From assembly GCA_965208945.1 (NCBI GenBank), contig OZ242366.1, forward strand, positions 2,976,001-3,040,000: DNA of 64,000 bases. Direction: 5' to 3'. Position 1 is the stretch's first letter, and every line of letters begins with the position of its first letter. Below are positions 1 to 9,699 of the stretch, one piece after another. The DNA comes from JAPPLB01 sp965208945 (GTDB taxonomy: Bacteria > Acidobacteriota > Terriglobia > Bryobacterales > UBA6623). The notes under the pieces were generated by a model. The model made no database searches, was not told the origin of the DNA, and saw only the letters and a list, made by a program, of their open reading frames with translations. The translations under genes and the position numbers were made by a program.

Positions 1-240
1 ACGCGCCGGCCGGTAAGCGATTTCCCGGCTGGGCTGCTCCGTGGCATGCCAATTGATTACAGCCTCGATGTCTTCGGGCGTGACCGTCGCTCCGTCTTCG
101 AAGCGGAGAAGGTTTTCAAGAAGGATCTTCAACGAGAAGGGGAGTCGGGCGATTTTGTCAGCGGGCAGAGCGCCGAGGCGATGGATTTCGTAGTCCGATC
201 CCGAGACGGAAAGTGTGCCTTGCGCACCGAAGCTATTCAT
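1..240 (-). CDS. acnA: Aconitate hydratase AcnA, N-terminal part (cut by window edge)
   Basis: The reverse strand reads from an ATG at 240 to the window edge without a stop, giving 80 residues that begin MNSFGAQGTLSVSG. The stretch LPFSLKILLENLLRFEDG, followed by a DI-A---W segment and REIAYRPAR, is the characteristic N-terminus of monomeric aconitase A (citrate to isocitrate in the TCA cycle, cytoplasmic 4Fe-4S enzyme). The [4Fe-4S] cysteines and the swivel domain lie outside the window. The gene is divergent from nothing visible here. It follows, on the same strand, about 130 bases after the permease stop, so the two could be co-transcribed, although no motif shows this. Family assignment is by recognition of the N-terminal motif; no search was run. 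Confidence 0.9.
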   Translation of the reverse strand, partial: MNSFGAQGTLSVSGSDYEIHRLGALPADKIARLPFSLKILLENLLRFEDGATVTPEDIEAVINWHATEQPSREIAYRPAR

Positions 241-373
241 GACGAGCTGGTTTCCCTTATTTGGGGCAAAACGCCCATTAGCGACGAGTTGAAAGGAAGA
301 GTAGATGCGCGAGCCGCATCCCCATCCTCATCTTCTCAGTTCGTGTCGGCGGGAGACAAGACTCGACCGGCGG

Positions 374-1765
374 TCAGGTCCGTGCAGTGGGATCGGCGGG
401 GTGCGTCTTGAGGTAGAAGTGATAGGCGACGGCGCCGGCGAGGATGGTGAGCAATGCCCAGGTTGCTTCCTGCGGCTTGTTCGAGACGAAGTAGCTGAAG
501 ATCAAGAGATTGACGCCGATGTAGAGCGCGGGGACAGTTGGATAGGCGAAGCTGACCCAGCCGATGGGTTTCCAGTCCGGTCGCCTGCGGAACTTGAACA
601 GCGCCAGGACCGAGAGCGCACTGAACAGGTTCAGCGTGAATCCGATGTAGTAGAGCAATGTTTCGAACGTGCCGGTCAAGATGAGCAGGCAGCAACAAGC
701 GCCCTGCGCGAGAACCGATACCCACGGACTCTTCCACTTGGGATGCGTCTTGCCGGCGATCGCCAGGAAGGCGCGATTGCGGGCCATGGCGTAGTAGACG
801 CGAGGTCCGATGAGGCACATGGCGTTGACGGTTGCCAGCAGCGAGGCGGTCATGGCGGCGGCGAAGAAGCCCGCTGCACGCGGTCCGAAGAGGGCGGCTG
901 ATGCAGTGGCGCCGACGGCCAGCTTGCCGGCCATTTTCTCCAGGGGATTGGCGTAGATGTACAGACAGTTCAGTGCAACGAAGAACACGGCTACGAGCAG
1001 CGTGCCGCAAATCAGGGCTCGGGGCAGCGTCTTCTCGGGCTCGCGGATTTCTTCGGCGACATAGACCGCGGCGTTCCAACCGCTATAGCCGAGATAGATG
1101 AAGACGAGGGAGATTGCGAACTGTGCTCCGACGGACAACGAAGAGCCGCGTTGGGCGGCTTGAGAAAAGTGATCCCAACCGCCGTCGCCCACGCTGAAGC
1201 CAAGGACCAGAAAAGCCAGCAGAACGAGCAGTTTGACTGCCGTCAGGACATTCTGGAGCGCTGCCACCCTCGACACGTTGAAAACGTTAAGGACGGTGAA
1301 GACCACCACGACGGCGCAGGCGGTGAGTTGCGCCCCACCGAGTTGGATCGTGAGGAAGCCCAGGCTCAGCATCGGTTCACCGGCGGCTTCCTGACCGAGG
1401 AGCGGGAAGAAGTAGGCGAGATACGCCGAGATGGCCAGCGCCGCGACGGCGATGGGCGCCGAGAACCCTGCGAAAAACGTTACCCAGCCATCGATGAAAC
1501 CCCAGGCCGGCCCCCAGGCTTCGGTGAGATAGATGTATTCACCTCCCGAACGCGGGAAGTTGACGCCGAGTTCCGAATAGCAGAGCGCGCCGATGACCGC
1601 GATGGCAGCTCCTACGAACCAGATCCCGATGACGAGAGTAGGCGTGCCGAGGTCGCCCGCCAGGAAGGCGGGGATCGTAAAGATGCCGGTGCCGATCATG
1701 TTCGACACGACGATGGCGGTGGCGCTGACGAAACCGATGCGGCGGACGAGAGGGGAGTCAGTCAA
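374..1765 (-). CDS. APC-superfamily amino acid permease
   Basis: 463 residues, the usual length for the amino acid-polyamine-organocation (APC) family, with about 12 hydrophobic segments. The first membrane segment carries the glycine-rich GTGIFTIP substrate-binding motif near residue 25. The third-segment motif SELGVNFPRSGGEYIY near residues 65-80 is typical of the LAT/YfnA-like branch. It should import (or exchange) an amino acid across the inner membrane; the substrate cannot be told from the sequence. The start ATG at 1765 is followed by a short polar N-terminus ending in RRIGF just before the first segment. A Rep183 copy lies about 80 bases upstream of the start. Confidence 0.88.
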   Translation of the reverse strand: MTDSPLVRRIGFVSATAIVVSNMIGTGIFTIPAFLAGDLGTPTLVIGIWFVGAAIAVIGALCYSELGVNFPRSGGEYIYLTEAWGPAWGFIDGWVTFFAGFSAPIAVAALAISAYLAYFFPLLGQEAAGEPMLSLGFLTIQLGGAQLTACAVVVVFTVLNVFNVSRVAALQNVLTAVKLLVLLAFLVLGFSVGDGGWDHFSQAAQRGSSLSVGAQFAISLVFIYLGYSGWNAAVYVAEEIREPEKTLPRALICGTLLVAVFFVALNCLYIYANPLEKMAGKLAVGATASAALFGPRAAGFFAAAMTASLLATVNAMCLIGPRVYYAMARNRAFLAIAGKTHPKWKSPWVSVLAQGACCCLLILTGTFETLLYYIGFTLNLFSALSVLALFKFRRRPDWKPIGWVSFAYPTVPALYIGVNLLIFSYFVSNKPQEATWALLTILAGAVAYHFYLKTHPADPTART

Positions 1766-1842
1766 TGGGCCTTATCTGCTTGCGGAGATAGAGAGACTGT
1801 CTTTGGCGAAACGGGAAGGCGAAGCCGGCGCCCATCCAAGGT

Positions 1843-2025
1843 TAACCTGCATTTCTCACCACCCGACGGTCGAAGCACACGATACGACCGCCAAGACTTC
1901 GTTGCGCTTGCTTGCCGTGCTCGACGTACTGTGCAAGTACGCCTGCGCGCGCCAAGCGGCGCGCGCCTCGTCCTGACGGCCCTCTCACGCACTTCGCCTC
2001 GCCACGTGGTGAGAAATACAGGTTA
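1843..2025 (+). repeat. Rep183 copy 1 (type A, complete)
   Basis: 183 bases from TA to TA. The left end reads TAACCTGCATTTCTCACCAC and the right end is its inverse with one change. The outermost pair is A/T here (ACCTG...CAGGT) where most copies have G/C (GCCTG...CAGGC), so the inverted ends have changed together. The interior has the type A module (GACGGTCGAAGCACACG, then the TTCGTTGCGCTTGCTTGCCG stretch). The site used by IS1111 in other copies reads TACTGTGCAAGTACGCC here and is empty. Confidence 0.9.
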
Positions 2026-2204
2026 ACAGCTTGAAAGAGATCAGGCCGTGCGGAGACATGCGGAGATGTGGCTTAGAGTCCGGCGGGAAAAGCCGATCCA
2101 AGGCAATTGACCCCCTGCAGGTTCGACGCTCCATGCTGAAACCGGCTACTGCAACACGGAATGGCCTGATCGACCCAGGACCTGCGCTACAATCCTGCGA
2201 GCCT

Positions 2205-4076
2205 ATGCAACCGGTGAGGCCGCGAGATTCCATCCCGATCCTGCTGCTCACACTCGGACTGTGCCTGGCTTCATGCACCGCCGGACGGCGAGGGGACTTC
2301 AGCCTCAAGGATCACTACAGCAAGGCTGAGCACAGAATTCCCATGCGTGACGGAGCGAAGCTGTTCACGATCGTCTACTCTCCCAAAGACACTACCCAAA
2401 CTTTCCCCATTCTTCTCAAGCGTTCTCCTTACTCCATCGCGCCCTACGGTCCGGAGGAATATCACCAACGGCTCGGGCCTTCGGAGGCGTTCGACCGCGA
2501 CGGGTACATCTTTGTGTTCCAGGATGTGAGGGGACGCTATGAGTCCGAAGGAGAGTTCGAACTGATCAGGGCGCACAATCCCAACAAGACGGGTCCGGAC
2601 GACGTGGACGAAAGCAGCGACACCTACGACACCATTTCGTGGTTGCTTGCCAACGTGCCGAACCACAACGGACGCGTCGGGCAATGGGGCATTTCCTATC
2701 CCGGCTGGGAAGCGGCCATGGGCATGATCGACGCACACCCCGCTCTCAAGGCTTCCTCCCCGCAGGCTTCACCCACGGATATGTTCATCTGGGACGACTG
2801 GCACCATAATGGCGCCTTCCGTCCATTAATCGCCCTTTCTTGGCTCCCTCGGCAATTAGGACTGCGGCGTGACCGCGCTGCCGACTTCCCTTTTGAGCAC
2901 GGAACGCCGTGGGGCTACAAGTTTCTTCTTGACGTAGGTCCTCTGTCGCGCATCAACGAGCTCTATTTTCACGGCAAGATCCGGGAGTGGAACGAGTTCA
3001 TGGAGCACGGCACCTATGACGAATATTGGCAAAAACAGACTCTCGTTCCTCACCTCAAGAATATCCGGCATGCCGTGCTCAGCGTCACCGGCTGGTTCGA
3101 CTCTGAAGATTTCTACGGACCCGTCTCGATCTACAACAAAATCGAGAAGGAGACCCCCGACAACCGGAGCACGCTCGTCGTTGGACCTTGGCGGCACGGC
3201 GCTTGGGGCAGGGAGGACGGTGACCGGCTTGGCGAGATCGACTTCGGTTCGAAGACCTCGCACTACTTCAAGAACCAGATCGAGCACCCGTTTTTCAGCT
3301 ACCACCTCAAGAACGAAACCGGTTGGAGCTTTCCCGAAGCCGTTGTCTTCGAGACAGGCGGCAACCGCTGGCATACTCACGACCAATGGCCGCCGAAAGG
3401 CCTGGTCCCCAAAGAGCTGTATTTCCAAGCGGAAGGCAAGCTCTCTTTCGAAGCCCCCGAGCAATCGAATGCCGGCGCTCACGATTCCTACGTGAGCGAC
3501 CCCGACAAGCCTGTCCCCTACACGACCGCGATTCGCACTGACCAGGGCCACGAATACCTGGTCGAAGATCAGCGATTCGCCGCCACCCGTCCCGACGTAT
3601 TGGTTTATGAGAGTGACGTACTGAAGGAAGACGTGACGATTGCGGGTCCGGTGCCGGTGAGTCTCTTTGTATCCACTTCCGGCACGGACTCGGACTGGAT
3701 CGTGAAACTCATCGACGTTTTTCCAGGGGACGCGCCCCCCAATGACCGAGGAACGCAGATGGGCGACTTTCAGATGCTGGTCGTCGGCATGGTCATGCGA
3801 GGCAAGTTTCGCAACAGTCTCACCTTTCCCGAACCCATGGTTCCGGCCCAGGTCACGCATATCGAGTTCGATCTGCTCGACCGCTATCACACTTTCTTGA
3901 AAGGCCACCGCATCATGGTTCAGGTGCAAAGCACCTGGTTCCCTCTGATCGACCGCAACCCCCAGACGTTCGTGGACATCTACAACGCCAGAGAGTCCGA
4001 CTTTCGGAAAGCAACGCAGCGGTTGTACCGCTCGACTTCCCACCCATCCCATCTCGTGTTGCCGATCAGGCCGTAG
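2205..4076 (+). CDS. CocE/NonD-type (peptidase S15 family) alpha/beta hydrolase, putative lipoprotein
   Basis: 623 residues from the ATG at 2205. This start gives a lipoprotein signal (hydrophobic ILLLTLGLCLASC with Cys as lipobox residue near position 24), whereas earlier in-frame starts would place 58 unlikely residues before it. The catalytic triad is visible: Ser in GQWGISYPGW, Asp in TGWFDSEDFYGP and His in GPWRHGAWG. The C-terminal half carries the jelly-roll X-Pro dipeptidyl-peptidase domain (VPVSLFVSTSGTDSDWIVKL). The family cleaves acyl esters or X-Pro peptides; the substrate is unknown, and the location is expected at the membrane facing the periplasm. The gene starts about 180 bases after Rep183 copy 1. 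Confidence 0.87.
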   Translation: MQPVRPRDSIPILLLTLGLCLASCTAGRRGDFSLKDHYSKAEHRIPMRDGAKLFTIVYSPKDTTQTFPILLKRSPYSIAPYGPEEYHQRLGPSEAFDRDGYIFVFQDVRGRYESEGEFELIRAHNPNKTGPDDVDESSDTYDTISWLLANVPNHNGRVGQWGISYPGWEAAMGMIDAHPALKASSPQASPTDMFIWDDWHHNGAFRPLIALSWLPRQLGLRRDRAADFPFEHGTPWGYKFLLDVGPLSRINELYFHGKIREWNEFMEHGTYDEYWQKQTLVPHLKNIRHAVLSVTGWFDSEDFYGPVSIYNKIEKETPDNRSTLVVGPWRHGAWGREDGDRLGEIDFGSKTSHYFKNQIEHPFFSYHLKNETGWSFPEAVVFETGGNRWHTHDQWPPKGLVPKELYFQAEGKLSFEAPEQSNAGAHDSYVSDPDKPVPYTTAIRTDQGHEYLVEDQRFAATRPDVLVYESDVLKEDVTIAGPVPVSLFVSTSGTDSDWIVKLIDVFPGDAPPNDRGTQMGDFQMLVVGMVMRGKFRNSLTFPEPMVPAQVTHIEFDLLDRYHTFLKGHRIMVQVQSTWFPLIDRNPQTFVDIYNARESDFRKATQRLYRSTSHPSHLVLPIRP

Positions 4077-4513
4077 AACGAACCTTGCGGAATGGCGCTT
4101 GGGAGGGGATGTCCTGATCTTGGTGGCAGTTCGCGGAGTGTTCCAACGTTCTCGGTCCTCCCCGACTCCATCACCGGGCGGTGATGCGAAGCAAGCCACG
4201 CTGTTCAAATCAGATCGAGTCGGGTGTACAGCCGCTGTTTCAGCCCCCCGGCAACTGGCCCTCACCTGTGCCGCACACCCAAGCAAGGGGGGCAGGCCGT
4301 TGTGGTAATCTCGTTCCAAGGGAATACGGAGCCTCGACATAGGAGGTTGCCACACTTGCGGAAAGACGTGCGGGCAGCGGGTGAGATACTTCGGCTGCTC
4401 CCGTACCGCCCTCGGCGATGCGCCGATGAAGTGAACCCTTCGGAGCACGTCGCCGGAACTGAAATCAAGATCCGTTAACGGTGCGCACACCCGGCGCCGG
4501 CGGAAACCAGCTC
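4077..4513. other. Intergenic stretch with a perfect 8-bp inverted repeat
   Basis: About 435 bases without a convincing gene. The only clear structure is the perfect inverted repeat CATCACCG-GG-CGGTGATG at 4169-4186, which could be an operator or the stem of a transcript end after the hydrolase gene; there is no following T-run. GC-rich hairpin-prone sequence around 4240-4310 did not fit any riboswitch pattern I know. Confidence 0.35.
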
Positions 4514-5566
4514 TTGCGCGTATCAGATTTTGACTACGAACTCCCTCAGGAGCTGATTGCACAAAGCCCTCTCCCGGATCGCGCATCAAGCCGAATGCTG
4601 GTCGTTGACCGCGCTGCGGGAACTTGGTCGGATCATTCTTTCGTTGACCTACCCGGTCACCTTGAGCCAGGCGACGCACTTGTTCTGAACAACACGAAGG
4701 TGCTCTCCTGCCGGCTTTTCGGGCGCCGTGCAGGCGTCCATGCCACAACCTCGAAGTCAAAGATTACGGGCATTGTCGAGATCCTTCTGTTGCAGCGAGT
4801 CTCGGAAGAACCGAATTGCTGGGAGGCCTTGGTCCGACCGGGCAGGAAGCTGCGAGTGGGTGAGTGCATCCACTTTCCGGGGGGTCTTGAAGGAACGATC
4901 ATCGGCCGTGGCGAGCGGGGCCTGCGGGTGGTCGAGTTCGCTCCGGTCCCGGACTTCCCGGCATTGCTGGAACATGTCGGGCACATGCCTCTACCTCCCT
5001 ACATCAAACGGTCCGATGAAATTTCCGACCGTGAGCGTTATCAAACCGTTTTCGCCCGCCGTCCCGGCGCGGCCGCGGCGCCGACAGCCGGTTTGCACTT
5101 TACACGAGAACGGCTCGACCGACTCAAGGCGGCGGGCGTGAAGCCTGTCGAGATCACGCTCCACGTGGGACGCGGCACATTTCAGCCAGTGGAGGCAGAT
5201 GTTGTCGAGCAGCACGAGATGCACGCCGAGAGCTACGAGATATCGGCGGCTGCCGCTCGGACACTCAATGAGGCGTCACGCCGCGTCGCGGTCGGTACGA
5301 CCTCGGTACGGACTCTCGAGCAAGGCATTCGCGAGGGCGACCGTGCGTTCCGGGCATCATCCGGAAAGACATCGCTGTTCATCTATCCGGGTTTTGCATT
5401 TCGCGCGGTGGATGCTCTGCTGACCAATTTTCATTTGCCGCGATCCACGCTGATCATGCTGGTTGCGGCGTTCGCGGGCAAGGATCTCACGCTGGCCGCT
5501 TACCGCCATGCCGTCCGGGAGAAATACCGCTTCTACTCCTATGGCGACTGCATGCTGATCGTGTAG
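4514..5566 (+). CDS. queA: S-adenosylmethionine:tRNA ribosyltransferase-isomerase QueA
   Basis: QueA transfers and rearranges the ribosyl part of S-adenosylmethionine onto preQ1 in tRNA, giving epoxyqueuosine (queuosine pathway, cytoplasm). About 350 residues, normal for the family. Recognisable blocks are VSDFDYELPQELIAQ at the start, LVLNNTKVLSCRLFGRR, PLPPYIKR, the AAPTAGLHFT motif and TNFHLPRSTLIMLVAAF near the end. I prefer the TTG at 4514 (a GGAAA stretch precedes it and LRVSDFDYELP is the usual family N-terminus) over the in-frame GTG at 4481, which would add 11 residues and has no ribosome-binding site. Confidence 0.95.
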   Translation: MRVSDFDYELPQELIAQSPLPDRASSRMLVVDRAAGTWSDHSFVDLPGHLEPGDALVLNNTKVLSCRLFGRRAGVHATTSKSKITGIVEILLLQRVSEEPNCWEALVRPGRKLRVGECIHFPGGLEGTIIGRGERGLRVVEFAPVPDFPALLEHVGHMPLPPYIKRSDEISDRERYQTVFARRPGAAAAPTAGLHFTRERLDRLKAAGVKPVEITLHVGRGTFQPVEADVVEQHEMHAESYEISAAAARTLNEASRRVAVGTTSVRTLEQGIREGDRAFRASSGKTSLFIYPGFAFRAVDALLTNFHLPRSTLIMLVAAFAGKDLTLAAYRHAVREKYRFYSYGDCMLIV

Positions 5567-5682
5567 GGCGGCCCTTCGCCAAGCTTTGCGCCAGAGTCTT
5601 TCGAGGCGGCCGAGGCAACCGGTCCCCATGGGAAACCGTTCCGGACCGGGAGTTTGTTAGGCTCAGATTGCTGTTTTGAAAT

Positions 5683-8088
5683 GTGACGAGTCTGCTCACT
5701 CGAACTCAGGGGAAGAGCAAGATCAGGAGGCTGATCTTCTCCGTCGTAGTCCTTTGCGCCACGCCCTGTGTCCGGGGACAAACGGGCGATTTCTTCGAAA
5801 AGCAAGTCCGCCCGATCCTGGCGAACAACTGTTATCCCTGTCATGGCCCGGCAAGCGGCGAGGGGCAGGCCGGTCTACGCCTCGACTCCCTGGCGGGCAT
5901 GCTGAAAGGCGGCCGTTCCGGGCCGGTGCTCGTGCCGGGCGAGCCGGAACGGAGTTTGTTGATTCACGCAGTCAACCACGACACATTCGTGCAGATGCCG
6001 CCCAAGAGGAAGCTGTCCTTGACCGCGATAGGGACGCTGACGCACTGGGTGGAAACCGGTGCGCAGTGGCCCGATTCTCCGATTCCGATTCGGCCAAAGA
6101 TGCCGCTGCCGGCCGCCTCATCCGAACAACCGCACTTCAGCAAAGAGCAAACGACACATTGGGCTTTTCAGCCGGTGCAAGAGCATAAACCGCCGGAGTC
6201 GGACTCGGAATGGCCCAAGTCGCCGATCGACCGCTTTCTGCTCAGCTCTCTCGAAGAAAAAGGCCTCGCCCCCGCAGGTCCGGCGGACAAGCGTACGTTG
6301 ATCCGGCGAGCGACGATCGATCTTCACGGACTGCCGCCTACACCGCTGGAAGTGGAACTCTTCCTGGCCGACGACTCTCACGATGCCTTCGCGAAAGTGG
6401 TCGACCGCCTGCTGGCCTCGCCGCGATACGGCCAGCGCTGGGGCCGGCACTGGCTCGATGTCGTACGCTACGCCGACAGCAACGGGATGGATGACAACAT
6501 CGTTCATGCTGACGCCTGGCGGTATCGTGACTACGTCATCCAAGCCTTCAACGACGACAAGCCTTACGACCAATTTGTGCGGGAGCAACTGGCCGGTGAC
6601 TTGATGACCGACTGGGGCGACGACAATCGCTCCGAGGGCTTGATCGCGACGGGCTTCTTGATGCTGGGCCCCAAGATGGTCGGTGAAGACGACCCTGTCA
6701 AGCAGAAACTCGACTTCGCCGATGAGCAACTTGCCACTACAAGCCGCGCCTTCATGGCTTTGACCGTCGACTGCGCCCGCTGCCATGACCACAAGTTCGA
6801 CCCGATTACGACCGAGGACTACTATTCCCTATTGGGGATTTTCACGAGCACAAAAACCGTCCTCAGCTACCGAGTCACATCCAAGCTCAATGCCACCGCC
6901 CTGCTGAGCGAAAGAGCCGAACAGCGCCTCACGGAAATTGAAGACTCTTTTGATTTCCACGATGATTTCGTTACGAACTCCAACTCGGCGACAACGCCCA
7001 AGGAGGTGCTCGATGAGCACAAGAAGGCGATCGATCTCGCCAAGGAGCAGTACGAAGCGATTCCCAAGGCGATGGCCGTGGGTGAGGGAGAGATCGCCGA
7101 CTTGCCGGTGATGATTCGGGGCAGCCATCTGACGCCAGGGGAGACCGCGCCGCGCCGTTTTCCGCACATCCTTCAAGGCCGGACTGATCACGTGATCGGG
7201 AGCGACCGCAGCGGCCGGCTCGAGTTCGCCCAATGGCTTACACGGCCGGAGCACCCCTTGACCGCACGGGTGATGGTCAACCGCATTTGGAAGGGTCACT
7301 TCGGAGAGGGCATCGTTCGCTCGATGGACAACTTCGGGCTCTTGGCGGATCGGCCCGACAACCTCGGCCTACTCGATTGGCTGACGCTGAGATTTGTGGA
7401 GGATGGCTGGTCTGTCAAAGCCATGCACCGGCTGATCATGCTCTCGAGCGCCTACCGCATGAGCAGCAGCCCGAACCCTCGTCAAGCGGAAATCGACCCT
7501 CAGAACCGACTGCTCTGGCGAATGCACCGCCGCCGCATGGAGGCTGAGGTGATCCGCGATTCGCTTCTGGCGCTGTCGGGAAACCTGGACGACCATGTGG
7601 GGGGCAAGACCCTGCCCCACGCCAGCTTCGTCAACCTGAACGATGGAAAATCGCGCGATTCCGCGGTCTACGCTTCGGACCGCCGCAGCGTTTACCTGCC
7701 GGTGCTTCGGAGCGCGCTTTACGAGATGTTCGAAACGTTCGACTTCGCGAACCCCTCGACGGCCAACGGCAGGCGATCGACGACAACGATTGCGCCTCAA
7801 GCGTTGTTCATGATGAACAGCGGGCTGATCGAGCGCGCCTCCCTTGCCGTGGCGGAGCGGGTCGTGAGGGAAAACGCTGATGATTCCGGGCGGTTGGATG
7901 CCGTGTATCGCTTGGTGCATTTGCGGCCGCCCGATCGCGAGGAGTCGAACCGCTGGAAGGATTTCCTGGAACGCTACGAGCAGGCTGCGGCGACCACCGA
8001 GGGCGAATCGGCGAGTCGGCGCGTGCGGGCCTGGCAGGCATTGTGCCGGGTGCTGCTGTCGTCCAATGAGTTTGTGTATGTGATGTAG
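5683..8088 (+). CDS. PSD1 / DUF1549-DUF1553 cytochrome c-type protein, first pair
   Basis: 801 residues starting with GTG and a signal peptide (IRRLIFSVVVLCATPCVRG). An N-terminal planctomycete-type cytochrome c (PSC) domain holds one haem site, NNCYPCHG near residue 50. DUF1549 follows (RWGRHWLDVVRYADSNGMD, near residues 250-270, and CARCHDHKFDPI, a second CxxCH), then DUF1553 (ARVMVNRIWKGHFGEGIVRS near residue 530 through PQALFMMNS). Such proteins are exported and always seem to pair with DUF1501; their function is unknown, with roles in polysaccharide or sulfated-glycan catabolism proposed for planctomycetes. The gap of only 16 bases to the DUF1501 gene suggests one operon. It is shorter than its paralogue at 41581-44865. 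Confidence 0.9.
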   Translation: MTSLLTRTQGKSKIRRLIFSVVVLCATPCVRGQTGDFFEKQVRPILANNCYPCHGPASGEGQAGLRLDSLAGMLKGGRSGPVLVPGEPERSLLIHAVNHDTFVQMPPKRKLSLTAIGTLTHWVETGAQWPDSPIPIRPKMPLPAASSEQPHFSKEQTTHWAFQPVQEHKPPESDSEWPKSPIDRFLLSSLEEKGLAPAGPADKRTLIRRATIDLHGLPPTPLEVELFLADDSHDAFAKVVDRLLASPRYGQRWGRHWLDVVRYADSNGMDDNIVHADAWRYRDYVIQAFNDDKPYDQFVREQLAGDLMTDWGDDNRSEGLIATGFLMLGPKMVGEDDPVKQKLDFADEQLATTSRAFMALTVDCARCHDHKFDPITTEDYYSLLGIFTSTKTVLSYRVTSKLNATALLSERAEQRLTEIEDSFDFHDDFVTNSNSATTPKEVLDEHKKAIDLAKEQYEAIPKAMAVGEGEIADLPVMIRGSHLTPGETAPRRFPHILQGRTDHVIGSDRSGRLEFAQWLTRPEHPLTARVMVNRIWKGHFGEGIVRSMDNFGLLADRPDNLGLLDWLTLRFVEDGWSVKAMHRLIMLSSAYRMSSSPNPRQAEIDPQNRLLWRMHRRRMEAEVIRDSLLALSGNLDDHVGGKTLPHASFVNLNDGKSRDSAVYASDRRSVYLPVLRSALYEMFETFDFANPSTANGRRSTTTIAPQALFMMNSGLIERASLAVAERVVRENADDSGRLDAVYRLVHLRPPDREESNRWKDFLERYEQAAATTEGESASRRVRAWQALCRVLLSSNEFVYVM

Positions 8089-8104
8089 CCCGGTACGCAG
8101 TAAG

Positions 8105-9514
8105 ATGGAGCTGAATCCGATGCGGCGACCGTCACGAAGAGAATGGTTGAACCGGATGGGTGCGGGGTTCGGCTCCCTGGCGCTCTCCGCGCTGCTTGCC
8201 GAGGAATCCCCGGGAGTTGCGGCAAGCCCTCTCGCTGTACGTCCTCCGCATTTCGCACCGCGAGCGAAGCGGGTGATCATGCTGTTCATGTTCGGAGGGC
8301 CGTCGCACATCGATACGTTGGACCCCAAGCCGCTTCTGAATCGAGACAGCGGCAAGCCACTGCCGTTCGCCAAGCCCCGCGTGATTTCGTTCCCGCGCCG
8401 TGGCGGCAACATGATCGGTTCGCCTTTCGAATTCAATCAACATGGGCAAAGCGGCGCCTGGGTCAGCGAGTTGTTTCCGAACGTGGCGCGCATGGTCGAC
8501 GACCTCGCCATTATTCGGTCGATGCACTGCTCGAATCCAAGGCATGGCGGAGCCGTGCTCGAGTGGCACACGGGGAGCGACACATTCATACGACCCGCGA
8601 TGGGGTCTTGGCTGACGTACGGGCTCGGATCGGAGAATCAAGACCTGCCGGGCTACATCACGATGGGACAGGCGTTGGCCGAGGGTGGGGCCAACAATTA
8701 CAGTTCCGCGTTTCTCCCGGCGGCTTACCAGGGAACGCCCCTCGGGTATGGGAACACGAAATCCAAGGACGCCCGGTTCCCGTTTATCGGTGACGGCAAA
8801 CGACGCACGGATCTGCAGCGGCTCGAGTTGGATATGCTGAGCGGCCTTTCGCAACACCATCTCGACCGAGTGGGATATGAAAGCGAGCTCGAAAGCCGCA
8901 TCGCCACATTCGAGTTGGCGTTCCGGATGCAGACCGAAGCGCCGCGCGTGCAAGACATCAGCTCGGAGACGGGTGCGACCCGACGCCTCTACGGCCTTGA
9001 CGACCCGTTGACCGAAGACTTCGGCCGGCAATGCCTCATGGCGCGCCGATTCTGTGAGCGCGGCGTGCGATTCGTGCAGTGCAACAGCAACGGCTGGGAC
9101 CATCACAGCAAGCTCAAAGAAGGGATCACCAAGAAATGCGGCGAGGTGGACAAGCCCATTGCCGGTCTGCTGACCGACCTGAAGACACGCGGACTACTGG
9201 AGGATACTCTCGTCGTCTGGGGAGGTGAATTCGGCCGAACTCCGACAGCGGAGAATGCCGACGGGCGCGATCACAATCCGCACGGCTTCACGATGTGGCT
9301 GGCCGGCGGCGGCGTCAAGTCGGGGCTCTCTTACGGTCGTACCGATGAATACGGCTATTACGGTGTTGAAGACAAGGTGCATTTTCACGATTTGCACGCA
9401 ACGATCCTGCACCTGATGGGTCTCGATCACAAGAAACTTACCTACCGTCACGCCGGCCGCGACTTTCGGTTGACGGATGTACACGGGGAAGTGGTCCACA
9501 AGCTCCTCGCATAG
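8105..9514 (+). CDS. DUF1501 family protein, first pair
   Basis: 469 residues of the DUF1501 family (alkaline-phosphatase/sulfatase-like fold, function unproven). The N-terminus has a twin-arginine-like signal (RRPSRREWLNRMGAGFGSLALSALLA). Family motifs are MLFMFGGPSHIDTLDPKP, SELFPNVARMVDDLAIIRSM, the metal-site-like VVWGGEFGRTPTAEN, GRDHNPHGFTMWLAGGGVK and the C-terminal VHFHDLHATILHLMGLDHKKLTYRHAGRDFRLTDVHG. It is probably exported folded and works with the preceding PSD1 protein. An ATG at 8120, preceded by GGAG nine bases upstream, is an equally good start. Confidence 0.92.
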   Translation: MELNPMRRPSRREWLNRMGAGFGSLALSALLAEESPGVAASPLAVRPPHFAPRAKRVIMLFMFGGPSHIDTLDPKPLLNRDSGKPLPFAKPRVISFPRRGGNMIGSPFEFNQHGQSGAWVSELFPNVARMVDDLAIIRSMHCSNPRHGGAVLEWHTGSDTFIRPAMGSWLTYGLGSENQDLPGYITMGQALAEGGANNYSSAFLPAAYQGTPLGYGNTKSKDARFPFIGDGKRRTDLQRLELDMLSGLSQHHLDRVGYESELESRIATFELAFRMQTEAPRVQDISSETGATRRLYGLDDPLTEDFGRQCLMARRFCERGVRFVQCNSNGWDHHSKLKEGITKKCGEVDKPIAGLLTDLKTRGLLEDTLVVWGGEFGRTPTAENADGRDHNPHGFTMWLAGGGVKSGLSYGRTDEYGYYGVEDKVHFHDLHATILHLMGLDHKKLTYRHAGRDFRLTDVHGEVVHKLLA

Positions 9515-9699
9515 CCTGCCGTTCCCCGGTAAGCAACCCCGGCGCCCAAGGAGATGAGTTGGCGACGAAGAACGCCTTCGATGCCCTGAGTGGCGGCAAG
9601 AAACTGGACGGGGCGGGGAAGAGATGACTGCGGTGGGTTCTCGGTGATTCGGAGATCGGGCGTTCCCGGGCGCCCTCTACAGGCAGGCAAGCGCCAGGC

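Noticed and set aside
1151..2026. Many ORFs that run across Rep183 copies and end or start in repeat peptides such as ISHHPTVEARDTTARTSL
   Set aside because: The same peptides recur in several frames at each repeat because the repeat happens to be open in more than one frame. They have no starts or domains of their own and are not conserved as proteins beyond the DNA repeat.
4077..4480. Riboswitch upstream of queA (preQ1 or SAM type)
   Set aside because: No match to preQ1 or SAM consensus that I can see; only a simple 8-bp inverted repeat and GC-rich hairpins.
2856..4760. 634-codon minus-strand ORF opposite the S15 hydrolase and queA
   Set aside because: Shadow of two well-supported plus-strand genes; high GC keeps the opposite frame open. 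No domain recognised.
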